Assembly (NCBI GenBank): GCA_019192455.1
Contig: JAHCML010000004.1
Location: forward strand, 1-64,000
Reading direction: 5' to 3'
From: Alphaproteobacteria bacterium SS10
GTDB lineage: Bacteria > Pseudomonadota > Alphaproteobacteria > TMED2
Length of the DNA stretch: 64,000 bases
Positions 42,670-51,091 of the stretch are shown here, piece after piece. The notes under the pieces are model-generated. The model searched no databases. It was not told the origin of the DNA and saw nothing but the letters and a program-made list of their open reading frames with translations. The translations under genes were made by a program, and so were the position numbers. Numbering within the stretch: the stretch's first letter is position 1; each line of letters begins with the position of its first letter.

Positions 42670-43547
42670 TTGCGCAAGCAGGCGAGAGTTGGGTCGCCAC
42701 TATCCACCTTGAGACCGACCATCCGACGGCGGAGGCTTTTGCCGTCTCGCTCACCGACTTCACCGATGCCCAGATGGAGTTTGAGGTGCGGGAGGATGTT
42801 TGGGCGGCCAAGGGTTATGCCGCTGAAAAGCCTGACCAGGCTGGGATTGAGGCAATGGCCTCGGTCATTGCCGCTGGGCTTAACCTGCCATCCCCTTCTG
42901 TCTCGGTTGAGCGGTTGCCGCCAACCGATTGGGTCGCCCATGTTTATGAGGGCTTTAAGCCGATCCAGCTTGGTCGATTTTTTATCCATGGCAGCCACCA
43001 TGACGCCCCACCGCTGAACAGCTGGTCCTTAAAAATCGATGCCGCGACGGCATTTGGCACTGGCGATCATGGCTCGACAAGCGGCTGTCTGCTTGCCTTT
43101 GACCAGCTGGTGAAGATGCGGTCATTCCCCAATGTGCTGGATGTGGGCACGGGCACGGGCGTGCTGGCCATGGCCGCAATTCGGGCCGGGTCAACACGCG
43201 CGGTGGCCGTTGATATCGACCCACAAGCGGTCGCTGTAGCGACCCAGAATGTTCGGGATAATGGCCTGCAGGCGAAGGTGCGTACAGGCCAGGCTGATGG
43301 CACGAACAGCAATCTGGTTCGCGCTGGCCTGCCCTATGATCTGGTCTTTGCCAACATCTTGGCAGGCCCGCTTGAGGCGCTGTCTTATGACCTGACCGCC
43401 ACCATGGCGCCGGGTGCGCCCTTGATCCTGGCGGGGCTTTTAAACCGCCAGGCGCCGCGCATTATCGCCGCCTATCGCCGACAGGGTCTGGTGCTCATCG
43501 GTCGGATCCAGCGCGGTATCTGGACCACGCTGGTATTCCAACGTTGA
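42666..43547 (+). CDS. prmA: Ribosomal protein L11 methyltransferase
   Basis: A 293-residue SAM-dependent enzyme that trimethylates ribosomal protein L11 (encoded here at 55.0 kb). An N-terminal substrate-binding domain (about 1-100) leads to the methyltransferase domain with LKIDAATAFGTGDHGSTSGCLLAFD, motif I LDVGTGTGVLAMAAIRAG and the PrmA/NPPY-like motif DLVFANILAGPLEAL. ATGA overlap with uvrD indicates translational coupling. It ends 5 nt from the convergent small gene. Confidence 0.95.
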   Translation: MIAQAGESWVATIHLETDHPTAEAFAVSLTDFTDAQMEFEVREDVWAAKGYAAEKPDQAGIEAMASVIAAGLNLPSPSVSVERLPPTDWVAHVYEGFKPIQLGRFFIHGSHHDAPPLNSWSLKIDAATAFGTGDHGSTSGCLLAFDQLVKMRSFPNVLDVGTGTGVLAMAAIRAGSTRAVAVDIDPQAVAVATQNVRDNGLQAKVRTGQADGTNSNLVRAGLPYDLVFANILAGPLEALSYDLTATMAPGAPLILAGLLNRQAPRIIAAYRRQGLVLIGRIQRGIWTTLVFQR

Positions 43548-43551
43548 GGCT

Positions 43552-43782
43552 TTAAGCCTTCTGCGTGCGGGCACCGTGGATGAAGCGCCGGTCGGTTGCA
43601 CCGTCCAGGGTGTTGCGTGGGGCATTGAACAGGCGGTTTAGGCCGCCGATAAATGCCTCTGAGCGCATGCGACGGCCACGTGCCATCATGGCATCAAGGT
43701 CGACGGCCATTGAAACAGGGGCGTCGTCGTCATCAAAGTAGTCATCGATCGGTGAGATCGCATCTAGGGTCGGTTTGGTCAT
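43552..43782 (-). CDS. Small hypothetical protein, acidic N-half and basic C-half
   Basis: A 76-residue protein of unknown function. The N-terminus contains an Asp-rich patch (IDDYFDDDDAPVSMAVDLDAMM), followed by an Arg-rich helix (ARGRRMRSEAFIGGLNRLFNAPRN). That second half is reminiscent of small DUF1127-like proteins, but the match is too weak to assign. The ATG at 43782 was chosen; the frame is open 18 codons further upstream. On its strand TTGTTG-18 nt-TAATAC lies about 130 nt upstream and could be its promoter. It is convergent with prmA. Confidence 0.55.
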   Translation of the reverse strand: MTKPTLDAISPIDDYFDDDDAPVSMAVDLDAMMARGRRMRSEAFIGGLNRLFNAPRNTLDGATDRRFIHGARTQKA

Positions 43783-44093
43783 GGTCTGCGCCTTCAGCTT
43801 ATGGCCCTCAACAAGGGCAATTGCGGATTGCGCCACCGGTCATTTCCATTCCCACGATCCAGCTCTTAAGTCCTGGCTCTTAGCCTTTGGCGGCCAGATC
43901 GTTTGTATGCTTATAGGTCAGTATTACTGTCTTTTTGTGCGTTGCAACAAAAATCGTCGCTTCAGTGGTTTTTTCAAGGGGGATAAGTGGTCGCATGAGC
44001 CCTGGTCGATTTACCGAGTATCCCCGCTTGCCAGCCAGCCGACAGCACCCTAGCGTGCCAGGGTCATACTGACCTGACTGATAAGCCGTAATC
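43783..44093. other. 311-nt intergenic region, divergent promoters likely
   Basis: The stretch separates the small minus-strand gene from the aminopeptidase P gene and holds no convincing coding frame. Its centre (about 43900-43990) is AT-rich and contains a minus-strand TTGTTG-18 nt-TAATAC pair. On the plus side TTGCCA-17 nt-TAGCGT lies about 45 nt before the aminopeptidase start but matches poorly. No hairpin with a T-run is seen. Confidence 0.35.
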
Positions 44094-46142
44094 ATGACCG
44101 CCACAGATCTTAAGCCGCTTCTTAGTGCCGTGAAGGCTTCTGGTGCTGACACGTTGACGGAGGTGGGGTTGGAGAGCTGGCTAAATGGTCTAGCCGCCGT
44201 GCCGAAGCGTTCGGGTGAGGATCAGCCAGGCGAGCGCTACGCCGCCCTGTTGGAGCGGCTGGATGATGGTCAGGCTGATGCTGTGATGGCGGCCGTTGAG
44301 GCGCGACGCCTACCACCACCCACCGAGCAGCCGCCAAGCTTTGACCAGCAGGCCGCCCGCCTTAAGGCCCTGCGCCTGGCAATGAAGACTGCCCGGGTGA
44401 ATGCCTTCATCATCCCGCGCGCGGATCGATTCCAGGGCGAGCAGGTGCCGCCGGGGGATGAGCGTCTGGCCTGGTTGACCGGCTTTAGTGGGTCGGCGGG
44501 CCTAGCTGTGGTCACCGCCGATGCGGGCGCGGTGATTGTCGATGGTCGGTATACCCTGCAGGTGCGCCAACAGGTGAATGGCGACCTCTATGATTTCCCA
44601 AACTATGGGCAGGACGCCCTGGGTGATTGGCTGGGTGAAGCTTTGTCCAAGGGCGATACCGTTGGGTTTGATCCTTGGCTTCACACCGATGCCGGTTATC
44701 GACGGCTTGAGAAGAGCCTGGGGGCCAAGGGCATTAAGCTTAAGGCGCTTGATCAGAACCCCATCGATGGCGTTTGGCAGGCAGAGCCGAGTGGGCAACC
44801 CCAGGCACCGCTGGGCACAGTTTTACCCCATGCCCAAAGCTTTGCGGGCGAGGGGGCCGCGGATAAGCGTGAGCGGCTCGCCGACCGGCTTCAGGAACAG
44901 GGACTGGCGGGACAGTTACTGTGCCAGCCCGATGGCATCGCCTGGCTGCTAAATATTCGTGGGCGGGATGTACCGAACGCGCCTTTGCCACTCAGCTTTG
45001 CAATGTTAAGCGCCGATGGTGCGGTTGACTTGTTCTGCGACCGCCGGAAGCTGCCCGGCCAAACGCGCAGCCATCTGGGCAATGCCGTGACCGTCCATGA
45101 CCCGGATCATCTGCCTGATTGGTTAGCTGGGTTTGTGAAGCGCGCAAAGGGGCGGGGCATCGGCCTCGCCGCCGGTTCAACGCCACAGCGGCTGATCGAG
45201 GTTCTGTCGGCGGCTGATGCCAAGCTGGTGCGTGGCTATGACCATGTGGAGCTGGCCAAGGCACATAAGAACTCAACCGAGCAGCAGGGCATGCGCAACG
45301 CCCATCTACGTGATGGTGTGGCCGTCACCCGTTTCCTAGCCTGGTTGGACAGGACGGCACCGAAGGGCGACGTCACCGAATTGCAGGTGGTTGAAAAGCT
45401 GCGTGAATGCCGGCGTTCGGTTGATGGCTATCTGGATGACAGTTTCGACGCGATTGCCGGCGCTGGCCCCAATGGCGCTATCGTGCATTACCGGGTCACA
45501 CCAGAGACGGATGCCAAACTGACCGATGGCAGCTTGTTCCTGCTCGATAGTGGTGGCCAATACGCCGATGGTACGACCGACATCACCCGTACCGTGGCGA
45601 TTGGACGGCCAAGCCCACAAATGTGCCTCCACTACACCCTGGTGCTTCAGGCCCATTTGGCCGTTGCGATGGCGCGCTTTCCGAAGGGGACGAATGGGGC
45701 GGCATTAGATGCCTTAGCACGGCAACCGCTCTGGGTTCGTGGTCTCGATTTTGATCATGGCACCGGCCATGGCGTCGGCAGCTATCTCTGCGTTCATGAA
45801 GGGCCGCATCGTATCTCTAAGGCTAGCCACGACTTCTCTCTCGAGCCAGGCGTGATCCTGTCGAATGAGCCGGGTTACTACCGTGAGGGTGAGTACGGCA
45901 TCAGGATCGAGAATTTGGTGATTGTTCAGCCGCGCCCACTGCCGGGGGATGAGCGGGAGATGTTGGGCTTTGAAACCCTGACCCTGGCGCCCTTTGACCG
46001 GCGCTTGATCATCGGTGCGATGTTGAGCGGGGAAGAGCAGGCCTGGATCGAGGCCTATCACAACCGGGTCTATGACATGCTGTCGCCGCTGCTGGAGGAA
46101 GAAACCCGCCAGTGGTTGGAGCAGGCAACCCAACCGGTATAA
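44094..46142 (+). CDS. Aminopeptidase P family metallopeptidase with N-terminal extension
   Basis: A 682-residue Xaa-Pro aminopeptidase of the long XPNPEP1-like type. From about residue 84 it follows the family: creatinase-like N domain (IIPRADRFQGEQVPPGDERLAWLTGFSGSAG), middle domain, then the pita-bread peptidase domain. Metal ligands are LLDSGGQYADGTTDITRT (two Asp), FDHGTGHGVGSYLCVHEGP (His), SNEPGYY (Glu) and RIENLV (Glu). It cleaves N-terminal residues before proline. The first about 80 residues (SAVKASGADTLTEVGLESWL...ALLERLDDGQADAVMAAVEAR) are extra and helical, with normal codon use. No strong ribosome binding site precedes the ATG. Confidence 0.92.
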   Translation: MTATDLKPLLSAVKASGADTLTEVGLESWLNGLAAVPKRSGEDQPGERYAALLERLDDGQADAVMAAVEARRLPPPTEQPPSFDQQAARLKALRLAMKTARVNAFIIPRADRFQGEQVPPGDERLAWLTGFSGSAGLAVVTADAGAVIVDGRYTLQVRQQVNGDLYDFPNYGQDALGDWLGEALSKGDTVGFDPWLHTDAGYRRLEKSLGAKGIKLKALDQNPIDGVWQAEPSGQPQAPLGTVLPHAQSFAGEGAADKRERLADRLQEQGLAGQLLCQPDGIAWLLNIRGRDVPNAPLPLSFAMLSADGAVDLFCDRRKLPGQTRSHLGNAVTVHDPDHLPDWLAGFVKRAKGRGIGLAAGSTPQRLIEVLSAADAKLVRGYDHVELAKAHKNSTEQQGMRNAHLRDGVAVTRFLAWLDRTAPKGDVTELQVVEKLRECRRSVDGYLDDSFDAIAGAGPNGAIVHYRVTPETDAKLTDGSLFLLDSGGQYADGTTDITRTVAIGRPSPQMCLHYTLVLQAHLAVAMARFPKGTNGAALDALARQPLWVRGLDFDHGTGHGVGSYLCVHEGPHRISKASHDFSLEPGVILSNEPGYYREGEYGIRIENLVIVQPRPLPGDEREMLGFETLTLAPFDRRLIIGAMLSGEEQAWIEAYHNRVYDMLSPLLEEETRQWLEQATQPV

Positions 46143-46177
46143 GGCCGAAACCCAATCCAAACGGCACAAATAGCAAA

Positions 46178-46202
46178 AGCGCGAACCGGGCTGGCTCGCG
46201 CT
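46178..46202. terminator. Bidirectional terminator between the aminopeptidase and rpsU
   Basis: The stem AGCGCGA/TCGCGCT with inner CC/GG and a GGGCT loop lies between two convergent genes. On the minus strand TTTTGCTATTT follows (for rpsU); on the plus strand CTAACTTTTAG follows (for the aminopeptidase). Confidence 0.7.
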
Positions 46203-46253
46203 CTAACTTTTAGTGTGAGGTGGGCAGGCGAGTGCCCAGGCCGTGGTTAAGGC

Positions 46254-46460
46254 TTAATAGCCTTCACGGTCCATGCGCTTGCGCATCAGCTTGCGATGGC
46301 GGCGCTGTGCTTCGGCCTTCTCACGAGCCTTCTTCTCAGATGGCTTCTCGTAATTCCGGCGAAGTTTCATCTCACGGAAAACACCCTCGCGCTGCAGCTT
46401 CTTCTTCAGCGCGCGCAGGGCCTGATCGACGTTATTGTCGCGAACCTGAACGTTAACGAT
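46254..46460 (-). CDS. rpsU: 30S ribosomal protein S21, apparent AUC start
   Basis: A 68-residue S21 ([20 protein letters not shown]..., ending [13 protein letters not shown]), the small basic protein near the 3' end of 16S rRNA. The family normally begins one or two residues before [12 protein letters not shown]. Here that place holds ATC, preceded by GGAGG with an ideal 8-nt spacing, and no ATG, GTG or TTG fits so well. Alternatives are TTG at 46475, which overlaps the GGAGG, and a TTG at 46544, which coincides with a -35-like TTGGCC. I take ATC as the likely start, by inference. The gene body itself is certain. Confidence 0.85.
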   Translation of the reverse strand: MVNVQVRDNNVDQALRALKKKLQREGVFREMKLRRNYEKPSEKKAREKAEAQRRHRKLMRKRMDREGY

Positions 46461-46833
46461 GGTCCTATCCTCCAATTGACGCTGCGGGGCTCGCCCTCGC
46501 GGCGTGTCACTTCCTAATAGCCTATCATGTGTCTGACCGGCCAAATTCCGACGCGATGACCCATGCGATTGACGCCATAAAGCGGCACGGTAAGGAAACC
46601 ATCAAGGGGGCAAATGGTCCGATCTGACCAACCAGCGCGCCAAAAACAGGCATCTACACAGGTTGTCCGGTAATCGAGAAGCTGGGTGATACACGAGCGA
46701 TACGTTGCCGTAAAGCCCCAATAAGCGTGTTAGGCACTTGCTGCAAACCAGTATTTCGCGCTTTTAATGCGTGGTGTTTGCGCGGTGGCTGTCTTGTGGA
46801 CGTCGCTGCTTCCTGATGGGTGCCAGAAAAGCC
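46461..46833. other. 373-nt intergenic region between rpsU and def (divergent)
   Basis: It holds the rpsU leader with GGAGG at 46469-46473 and a possible minus-strand promoter: TTGGCC (46539-46544) with CTATTA (46515-46520) 18 nt further. Towards def no clear promoter stands out, apart from a weak TTGTCC at 46669. I see no coding frame with normal codon use and no terminator. Confidence 0.4.
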
Positions 46834-47406
46834 ATGGCCATCTTGCCAATTCTGCGAATGGGGCATCCCACCCTCCGCCGCCTTGCTGAGCCGTTAGAAC
46901 TACCCGCAAAGCCAGAGATACGGCGCCTTGCCGCCGATATGATTGAAACCATGGTGGCCGCCCCGGGGGTTGGGCTCGCCGCCCCTCAGATCGGCCAATC
47001 GGTGCGGATGATCGTCTATCAACTGCCCGCCGCCCGGCTTGAGGCGCAGCCCGATGGTGATGAACCGACCCCACCCATGCCGCCAACGGTTTTGATTAAT
47101 CCAGTGCTGCGCCCACTATCAGAGGCACAGCATTATCGGGCTGAGGGGTGCCTCTCCATCCCCGGTATTAGGGGCGAGGTGCCGCGTTACCGCCATCTCA
47201 GCTATCACGGCTATGACTTGGACGGTCAGCCGATCAGCGGTGAGGCCCATGATTTCCATGCACGGGTTTTGCAGCATGAGGTGGACCACCTGGATGGTGT
47301 GCTCTATCTCGATCGTATGGTCGATATGATGAGCATCGGTTTCCTTGATGCCATGATAGAGCCAGCCGCCGATGCCGACCCTATTGAGACAGTAGAGAAA
47401 GACTGA
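46834..47406 (+). CDS. def: Peptide deformylase
   Basis: A 190-residue metallo-deformylase that removes the formyl group from nascent proteins. All three motifs are present: GVGLAAPQIG, EGCLSIP (Cys ligand) and HEVDHLDG (two His ligands and catalytic Glu). A loop of about 15 extra residues (LEAQPDGDEPTPPMP) lies before the second motif. The ATG at 46834 (MAILPILRMGHPTLRR) matches the family N-terminus; the frame also has an ATG at 46816 and stays open to 46771. It lies 5 nt upstream of coq9. No fmt gene follows, unlike the common def-fmt pair. Confidence 0.94.
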   Translation: MAILPILRMGHPTLRRLAEPLELPAKPEIRRLAADMIETMVAAPGVGLAAPQIGQSVRMIVYQLPAARLEAQPDGDEPTPPMPPTVLINPVLRPLSEAQHYRAEGCLSIPGIRGEVPRYRHLSYHGYDLDGQPISGEAHDFHARVLQHEVDHLDGVLYLDRMVDMMSIGFLDAMIEPAADADPIETVEKD

Positions 47407-47411
47407 CCGCC

Positions 47412-48137
47412 ATGACCGCCCAGATTGATGAGATGGAAGAGCTTCGTGACCGTCTATTGCTCGCGGTGATGGATAGTGTCCCGTTTGATGGCTGGACGGA
47501 GCGGGCCCTGCGCCAGGCCGCCGATATGTGCGGCGAAGACTACGCAACGGTTGAACGGGCGTTTCCCCGCGGTATCCCGCAGGTTCTTGACCGCATGGCC
47601 GATTGGGCCGACCGGCAGGCGGTTGATTTCCTCTTAAGCCACAAGGTGGAAGAGATGCGGGTGCGGGACCGGATCACAGTCGCGGTCCGTGCCCGGCTTG
47701 AGGCGCTTGCCCCTTATAAGGACGCGGTTCGCCGCTCCATGGCGCTGATCGCCAGCCCACCCAGCGGACGGCAAGTGCCCGGCGTGATTTGGCGAACGGC
47801 GGATCGGTTCTGGGATGCTGCCGGTGACACCGCCACAGACTACAATCGCTATACCAAGCGTGGCCTGCTCTCAGGTGTTTTGGTCTCCACCACCCTGTTT
47901 TGGCTGACCGACGATAGCGATGGCCATGAGGCAACCTGGACCTTCCTTGACCGCCGCATCGACAATGTCCTGACGCTTGGCAAGAATTTGGGCCGCATTA
48001 AGCCGGTGCTGGATCGGGCGGATAAAGCCTCTGAACTACCGCGCAGCCTGTTGAAGCGGCTCGCTGGTCGTTTCGGCGCGGATCAGGCGCGGGGCGGTGA
48101 TCAGCCCAATGCCCCAGGCTCTGACGCCCTCCATTAG
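47412..48137 (+). CDS. coq9: COQ9-family ubiquinone biosynthesis protein
   Basis: A 241-residue COQ9 homologue. The N-terminal half is TetR-like in fold (LRDRLLLAVMDSVPFDGWTERALRQAADMCGEDYATVERAFP), and the C-terminal half has the family core DRFWDAAGDTATDYNRYTKRGLLSGVLVSTTLFWLTDDS followed by WTFLDRRIDNVLTLG. COQ9 binds lipid and presents quinone intermediates to the COQ7 hydroxylase in ubiquinone synthesis; it is found in alphaproteobacteria and mitochondria. It probably forms an operon with def. The C-terminal 30 residues are variable. Confidence 0.93.
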   Translation: MTAQIDEMEELRDRLLLAVMDSVPFDGWTERALRQAADMCGEDYATVERAFPRGIPQVLDRMADWADRQAVDFLLSHKVEEMRVRDRITVAVRARLEALAPYKDAVRRSMALIASPPSGRQVPGVIWRTADRFWDAAGDTATDYNRYTKRGLLSGVLVSTTLFWLTDDSDGHEATWTFLDRRIDNVLTLGKNLGRIKPVLDRADKASELPRSLLKRLAGRFGADQARGGDQPNAPGSDALH

Positions 48138-48143
48138 GCCGAT

Positions 48144-49088
48144 CTAGCTGGCCCGTCTTGCCAGATAAATACCGGTCAGAACCACCAGCCCGCCGATAAT
48201 ATGCAGCGGGCCCAACGCTTCACCAAAGATGACCCAGGCCAGCAGGGCCGCCACCACTGGCTGCAACAGCAGGCTGGTCGAGGCGAAGGTTGAGTTCAGG
48301 TGCGCGAACCCATAGGCGATGCAAGTCTGGCCACCAGCATGGCTAATCACCGCAAGCGCGATGACCGCACCCCAGCCAAAGCCGCTGCTTGGCCAAATCT
48401 GCTCACCCAAGATAACGGCCAGAAGCACCAGGATCGGCGTGGTGATCAGGGATGACCATGCCATGATGGTGAGCGGGTCAAAGCGACGGCTGAGTTTGGC
48501 GACGCTTAACTGATAGGCGGCATAGGCCATGGCGGTGGCGATACCTAGCACATCGCCGATCAAGTTCCGGTTGCCCAGCTCCAGGCTGGTGAACATCAGG
48601 ATGACACAGCCAATCATCGCCAGCGCCAACCCCATCACCAGGCCGCGATTGGGTGGATCCTTGAACAGTAGCCAGGCGGCTAGGGCGACAAAGATCGGGG
48701 CAAGATTGGCGAGTAGGGTTGAGTTGGCGACGGTGGTGAACTCGATTGAGTAGTGCCAAAAACCCAAATCCGCGGCGAAGCTCAAGCCGCAGAAACCCAG
48801 GCCCAAAGCGCTGCCCTGGATGAAAAAGGCCTGGAATGGGGGTGGCCCCGGGTCGGTGTGCCGGGCGCGCCGCTTATGGGAAATGGCCGCCAGCAGAAAC
48901 AATAGCGGCGTCGCCAGGCCAACCCGCCAAACCGCACTGGCCACTGGCCCCACATCACTCAACCGCACAAAGATGGGCGCAAACGCAATGCCGATCGCGC
49001 CGGCAATAATGGCAAGAAGGGCCAGCCTTTGCGGCCTGGCGGCCTGGTTTGCCGCCTCATCATCGCTGAGGGTGAGCGGGCTGCTCAT
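48144..49088 (-). CDS. EamA/DMT-family transporter
   Basis: A 314-residue inner-membrane protein with ten predicted helices in two EamA repeats. Repeat 1 includes IGIAFAPIFVRLSDVGPVASAVWRVGLATPLLFLLA and repeat 2 includes GDVLGIATAMAYAAYQLSVAKLSRRFDPLTIMAWSSL and LLQPVVAALLAWVIFGEALGPLHIIGGLVVLTGIYLAR. Such proteins export amino acids or other metabolites; the substrate is unknown. It converges on coq9 with a 6-nt gap. Confidence 0.9.
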   Translation of the reverse strand: MSSPLTLSDDEAANQAARPQRLALLAIIAGAIGIAFAPIFVRLSDVGPVASAVWRVGLATPLLFLLAAISHKRRARHTDPGPPPFQAFFIQGSALGLGFCGLSFAADLGFWHYSIEFTTVANSTLLANLAPIFVALAAWLLFKDPPNRGLVMGLALAMIGCVILMFTSLELGNRNLIGDVLGIATAMAYAAYQLSVAKLSRRFDPLTIMAWSSLITTPILVLLAVILGEQIWPSSGFGWGAVIALAVISHAGGQTCIAYGFAHLNSTFASTSLLLQPVVAALLAWVIFGEALGPLHIIGGLVVLTGIYLARRAS

Positions 49089-49188
49089 GCTGGGCTAACA
49101 GGGGCAGGTTGCGGTTGTGAAGACCCGCGCAGCCTAACCCAGGTGTCGCGTTAATCCGATACCGGAAATCGGCATTGGCGCCATGCCC

Positions 49189-49713
49189 TTAGGGTTGGTC
49201 CTGGCGCTTCTCCGTGCCGGTCAGGTCAAGGCGTGCGCTGCGAAGCTCTTGTGCTAGGTCGCGAAGCCGCTTTGCCGCCCGCCGTAACTCATCCGCCGGG
49301 TCCTGGAGCGAGGTATTGCTTGGGGCCTTGGTTACGTTGGCATTGGCCGACGCTTGTCGTTGTTGTTCCGCCTGCTGTCGTCGATAGCGGCCACGGGCGA
49401 TCCAGCGGGCATAATCATCCAGCTGCTGGCGTTCTTCCGCATCGGGCTGTTTGCCCAGATTGCCGTCATAAGCCTCTGCACCACGTGGAACATAGTTGCT
49501 CAACTCTTCCTGTCTGGGGCGGTCTGGGATCCAGGCGGCTTGGCCTGAAATGCCGGTTTCGCCTTCTGGCTCGTCGCGGTCATCAATGATTTCAGGATCG
49601 TAGTCGCTGGAGAGCCAAGGCTCCGGCAGGACGATCTGCGGTTGGTAGGCCGCGCGCTGGGCGATCTCTTTCGGTCCGAGGAGGCGTTTGGTGTAAAAAT
49701 CGATAACCAGCAT
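49189..49713 (-). CDS. Hypothetical protein with coil-forming C-terminus
   Basis: A 174-residue protein I do not recognise. The N-terminus (MLVIDFYTKRLLGPKEIAQRAAYQPQIVLPEPWLSSDYDPEII) is followed by an acidic Pro-rich part and, from about residue 90, helices rich in Arg, Gln and Ala (QQLDDYARWIARGRYRRQQAEQQRQA and ADELRRAAKRLRDLAQELRSARLDL). There is no signal peptide or membrane helix. It is divergent from the Gly/Met-rich gene, with 141 nt between the starts. Codon use is like that of the neighbours. Confidence 0.6.
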   Translation of the reverse strand: MLVIDFYTKRLLGPKEIAQRAAYQPQIVLPEPWLSSDYDPEIIDDRDEPEGETGISGQAAWIPDRPRQEELSNYVPRGAEAYDGNLGKQPDAEERQQLDDYARWIARGRYRRQQAEQQRQASANANVTKAPSNTSLQDPADELRRAAKRLRDLAQELRSARLDLTGTEKRQDQP

Positions 49714-49854
49714 GGCGACGGCTTTCCCTATCGTTGGTTTCCATCAGTGGATGGTCGTCAGTTAGCCGCAGCTGCCCTTATCATTCACGATTTATTGTCT
49801 GTTAAACTGTGTTAAGATCAGCTTACCGTGGTGGGCAGTAATCGGGGGATAGCC

Positions 49855-50907
49855 ATGCCATTTGCATTTCAGCCGGTATCGCGCGGCTCTACGCGTCAGA
49901 ACCAGCGTCGCCGGGCGTTTGAGCGCCAGGCCGCCGAAGAGGCGCAGCGCCGTGAACGTATAACCGGCGCCGGATGGCTTGCTCTCGCAGCCGGTGCGGG
50001 TTTCGCCATGCTGGCCTGGCAGGCGACAGCAAATGCCCAGGCTTATGGCGGTGGACATGGCGGCTTTGGCCAGCCTGAGACCTATGCCTGCAGCCCACAC
50101 TCTCATGCTCTACTCTCACAAGTTGAGATGATGAAGGTTGCCGGTCGTGGCATCCAACAACGCTGGGCGAACGAGGGTTTTGGCGCCGCTGTTGGTCAGC
50201 CTAATGACGGTAACAGGATTATGCAGGTGGCCACCGGTATCGCCGGCGGCACGAACATGATTAACGATATCACCAGCGGTAACGCGCCGGCTGGTCCACA
50301 GCCTGGGGTGATCCCCGGCACCAATGGCGCCTTCGGCAGTCACGCCTCAATGGGCGGTGGAATGGGCGGTATGGGGGGCCATGGTGATATGGGCGGCGGT
50401 TATGGCGGCCCACCAACCGGTCCAGGTGCCGGTGGTTTTGCCATGCCAGCGATGGCTGGTGTGCCCGGTATGGGCGGTGGCATGGGTGGCGCTGGTTATG
50501 GTGGCGGACACGCTCAAATGGCCATGGCCTCACCAATGTCAGCCGCTGGTCAGGCTGCTGGCACCCCAGATTTGGCGCAGCAGATGGGCCTCGGCCCGAA
50601 CAGCCTGTTGGGCGCAAACCCACAGCAGTTGAACGCTGGCCTCAACGACATGATGAACAGTGTGAACCCGATCGCGCCAAGCTATGAGCGGTTCTTCCAG
50701 GCCCATCCGAGCATGAAAACCCATCTCGAGATGGCGCAATCCATGGGTTATGTGACGCCAGCGGTCAATGTTGACCCGGCCGCCGTCGCCCGTCAGTTCG
50801 GTATTGAATATGACGGCAACTCGATGGACCCATATGCGTATATCCCGCCAAACACGGGCTCTGCGCTGAGCCGGATTGCCATGCGGTTCCGCAGCTTGTT
50901 CTACTAG
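49855..50907 (+). CDS. Gly/Met-rich exported or membrane-anchored protein, unknown function
   Basis: A 350-residue protein. A basic, Arg/Gln-rich N-terminus of about 40 residues precedes one hydrophobic segment (AGWLALAAGAGFAMLAWQATANAQ) that ends like a signal-peptidase site. A short conserved-looking part with one Cys follows (PETYACSPHSHALLSQVEMMKVAGRGIQQRW). The centre (about 155-235) is low-complexity with repeated GGGMGG and GGYGG units rich in Met and His. The C-terminus is globular, with PIAPSYERFFQAHPSMKTHLEMAQSMGYVTPAVNVDPAAVARQFGI. The ATG at 49855 has GGGGG 7 nt before it. I know no family. Met/His could bind copper, which is speculation. Confidence 0.7.
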   Translation: MPFAFQPVSRGSTRQNQRRRAFERQAAEEAQRRERITGAGWLALAAGAGFAMLAWQATANAQAYGGGHGGFGQPETYACSPHSHALLSQVEMMKVAGRGIQQRWANEGFGAAVGQPNDGNRIMQVATGIAGGTNMINDITSGNAPAGPQPGVIPGTNGAFGSHASMGGGMGGMGGHGDMGGGYGGPPTGPGAGGFAMPAMAGVPGMGGGMGGAGYGGGHAQMAMASPMSAAGQAAGTPDLAQQMGLGPNSLLGANPQQLNAGLNDMMNSVNPIAPSYERFFQAHPSMKTHLEMAQSMGYVTPAVNVDPAAVARQFGIEYDGNSMDPYAYIPPNTGSALSRIAMRFRSLFY

Positions 50908-51091
50908 GGCAGGCGTTTAAGGCACCAAAACAGCGCGCTTGCCTATCGTCGGTTTCGGTGGGCACTAAAATCTCTGTCGTAAGTCGGCGTTTGTGTTACC
51001 ACACGCCGACTTTTTCATTTTTCATGAACCGCTTAGGCCCATCCTGGCCGTTTGCGGTCATGTGACCGATCAATCCCAACCAGCCTGACCG

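Noticed and set aside
43775-44053. A plus-strand frame before the aminopeptidase P gene (92 codons)
   Set aside because: It crosses an AT-rich promoter-like region, partly overlaps the small minus-strand gene, and has Cys/Trp-rich composition unlike the neighbours.
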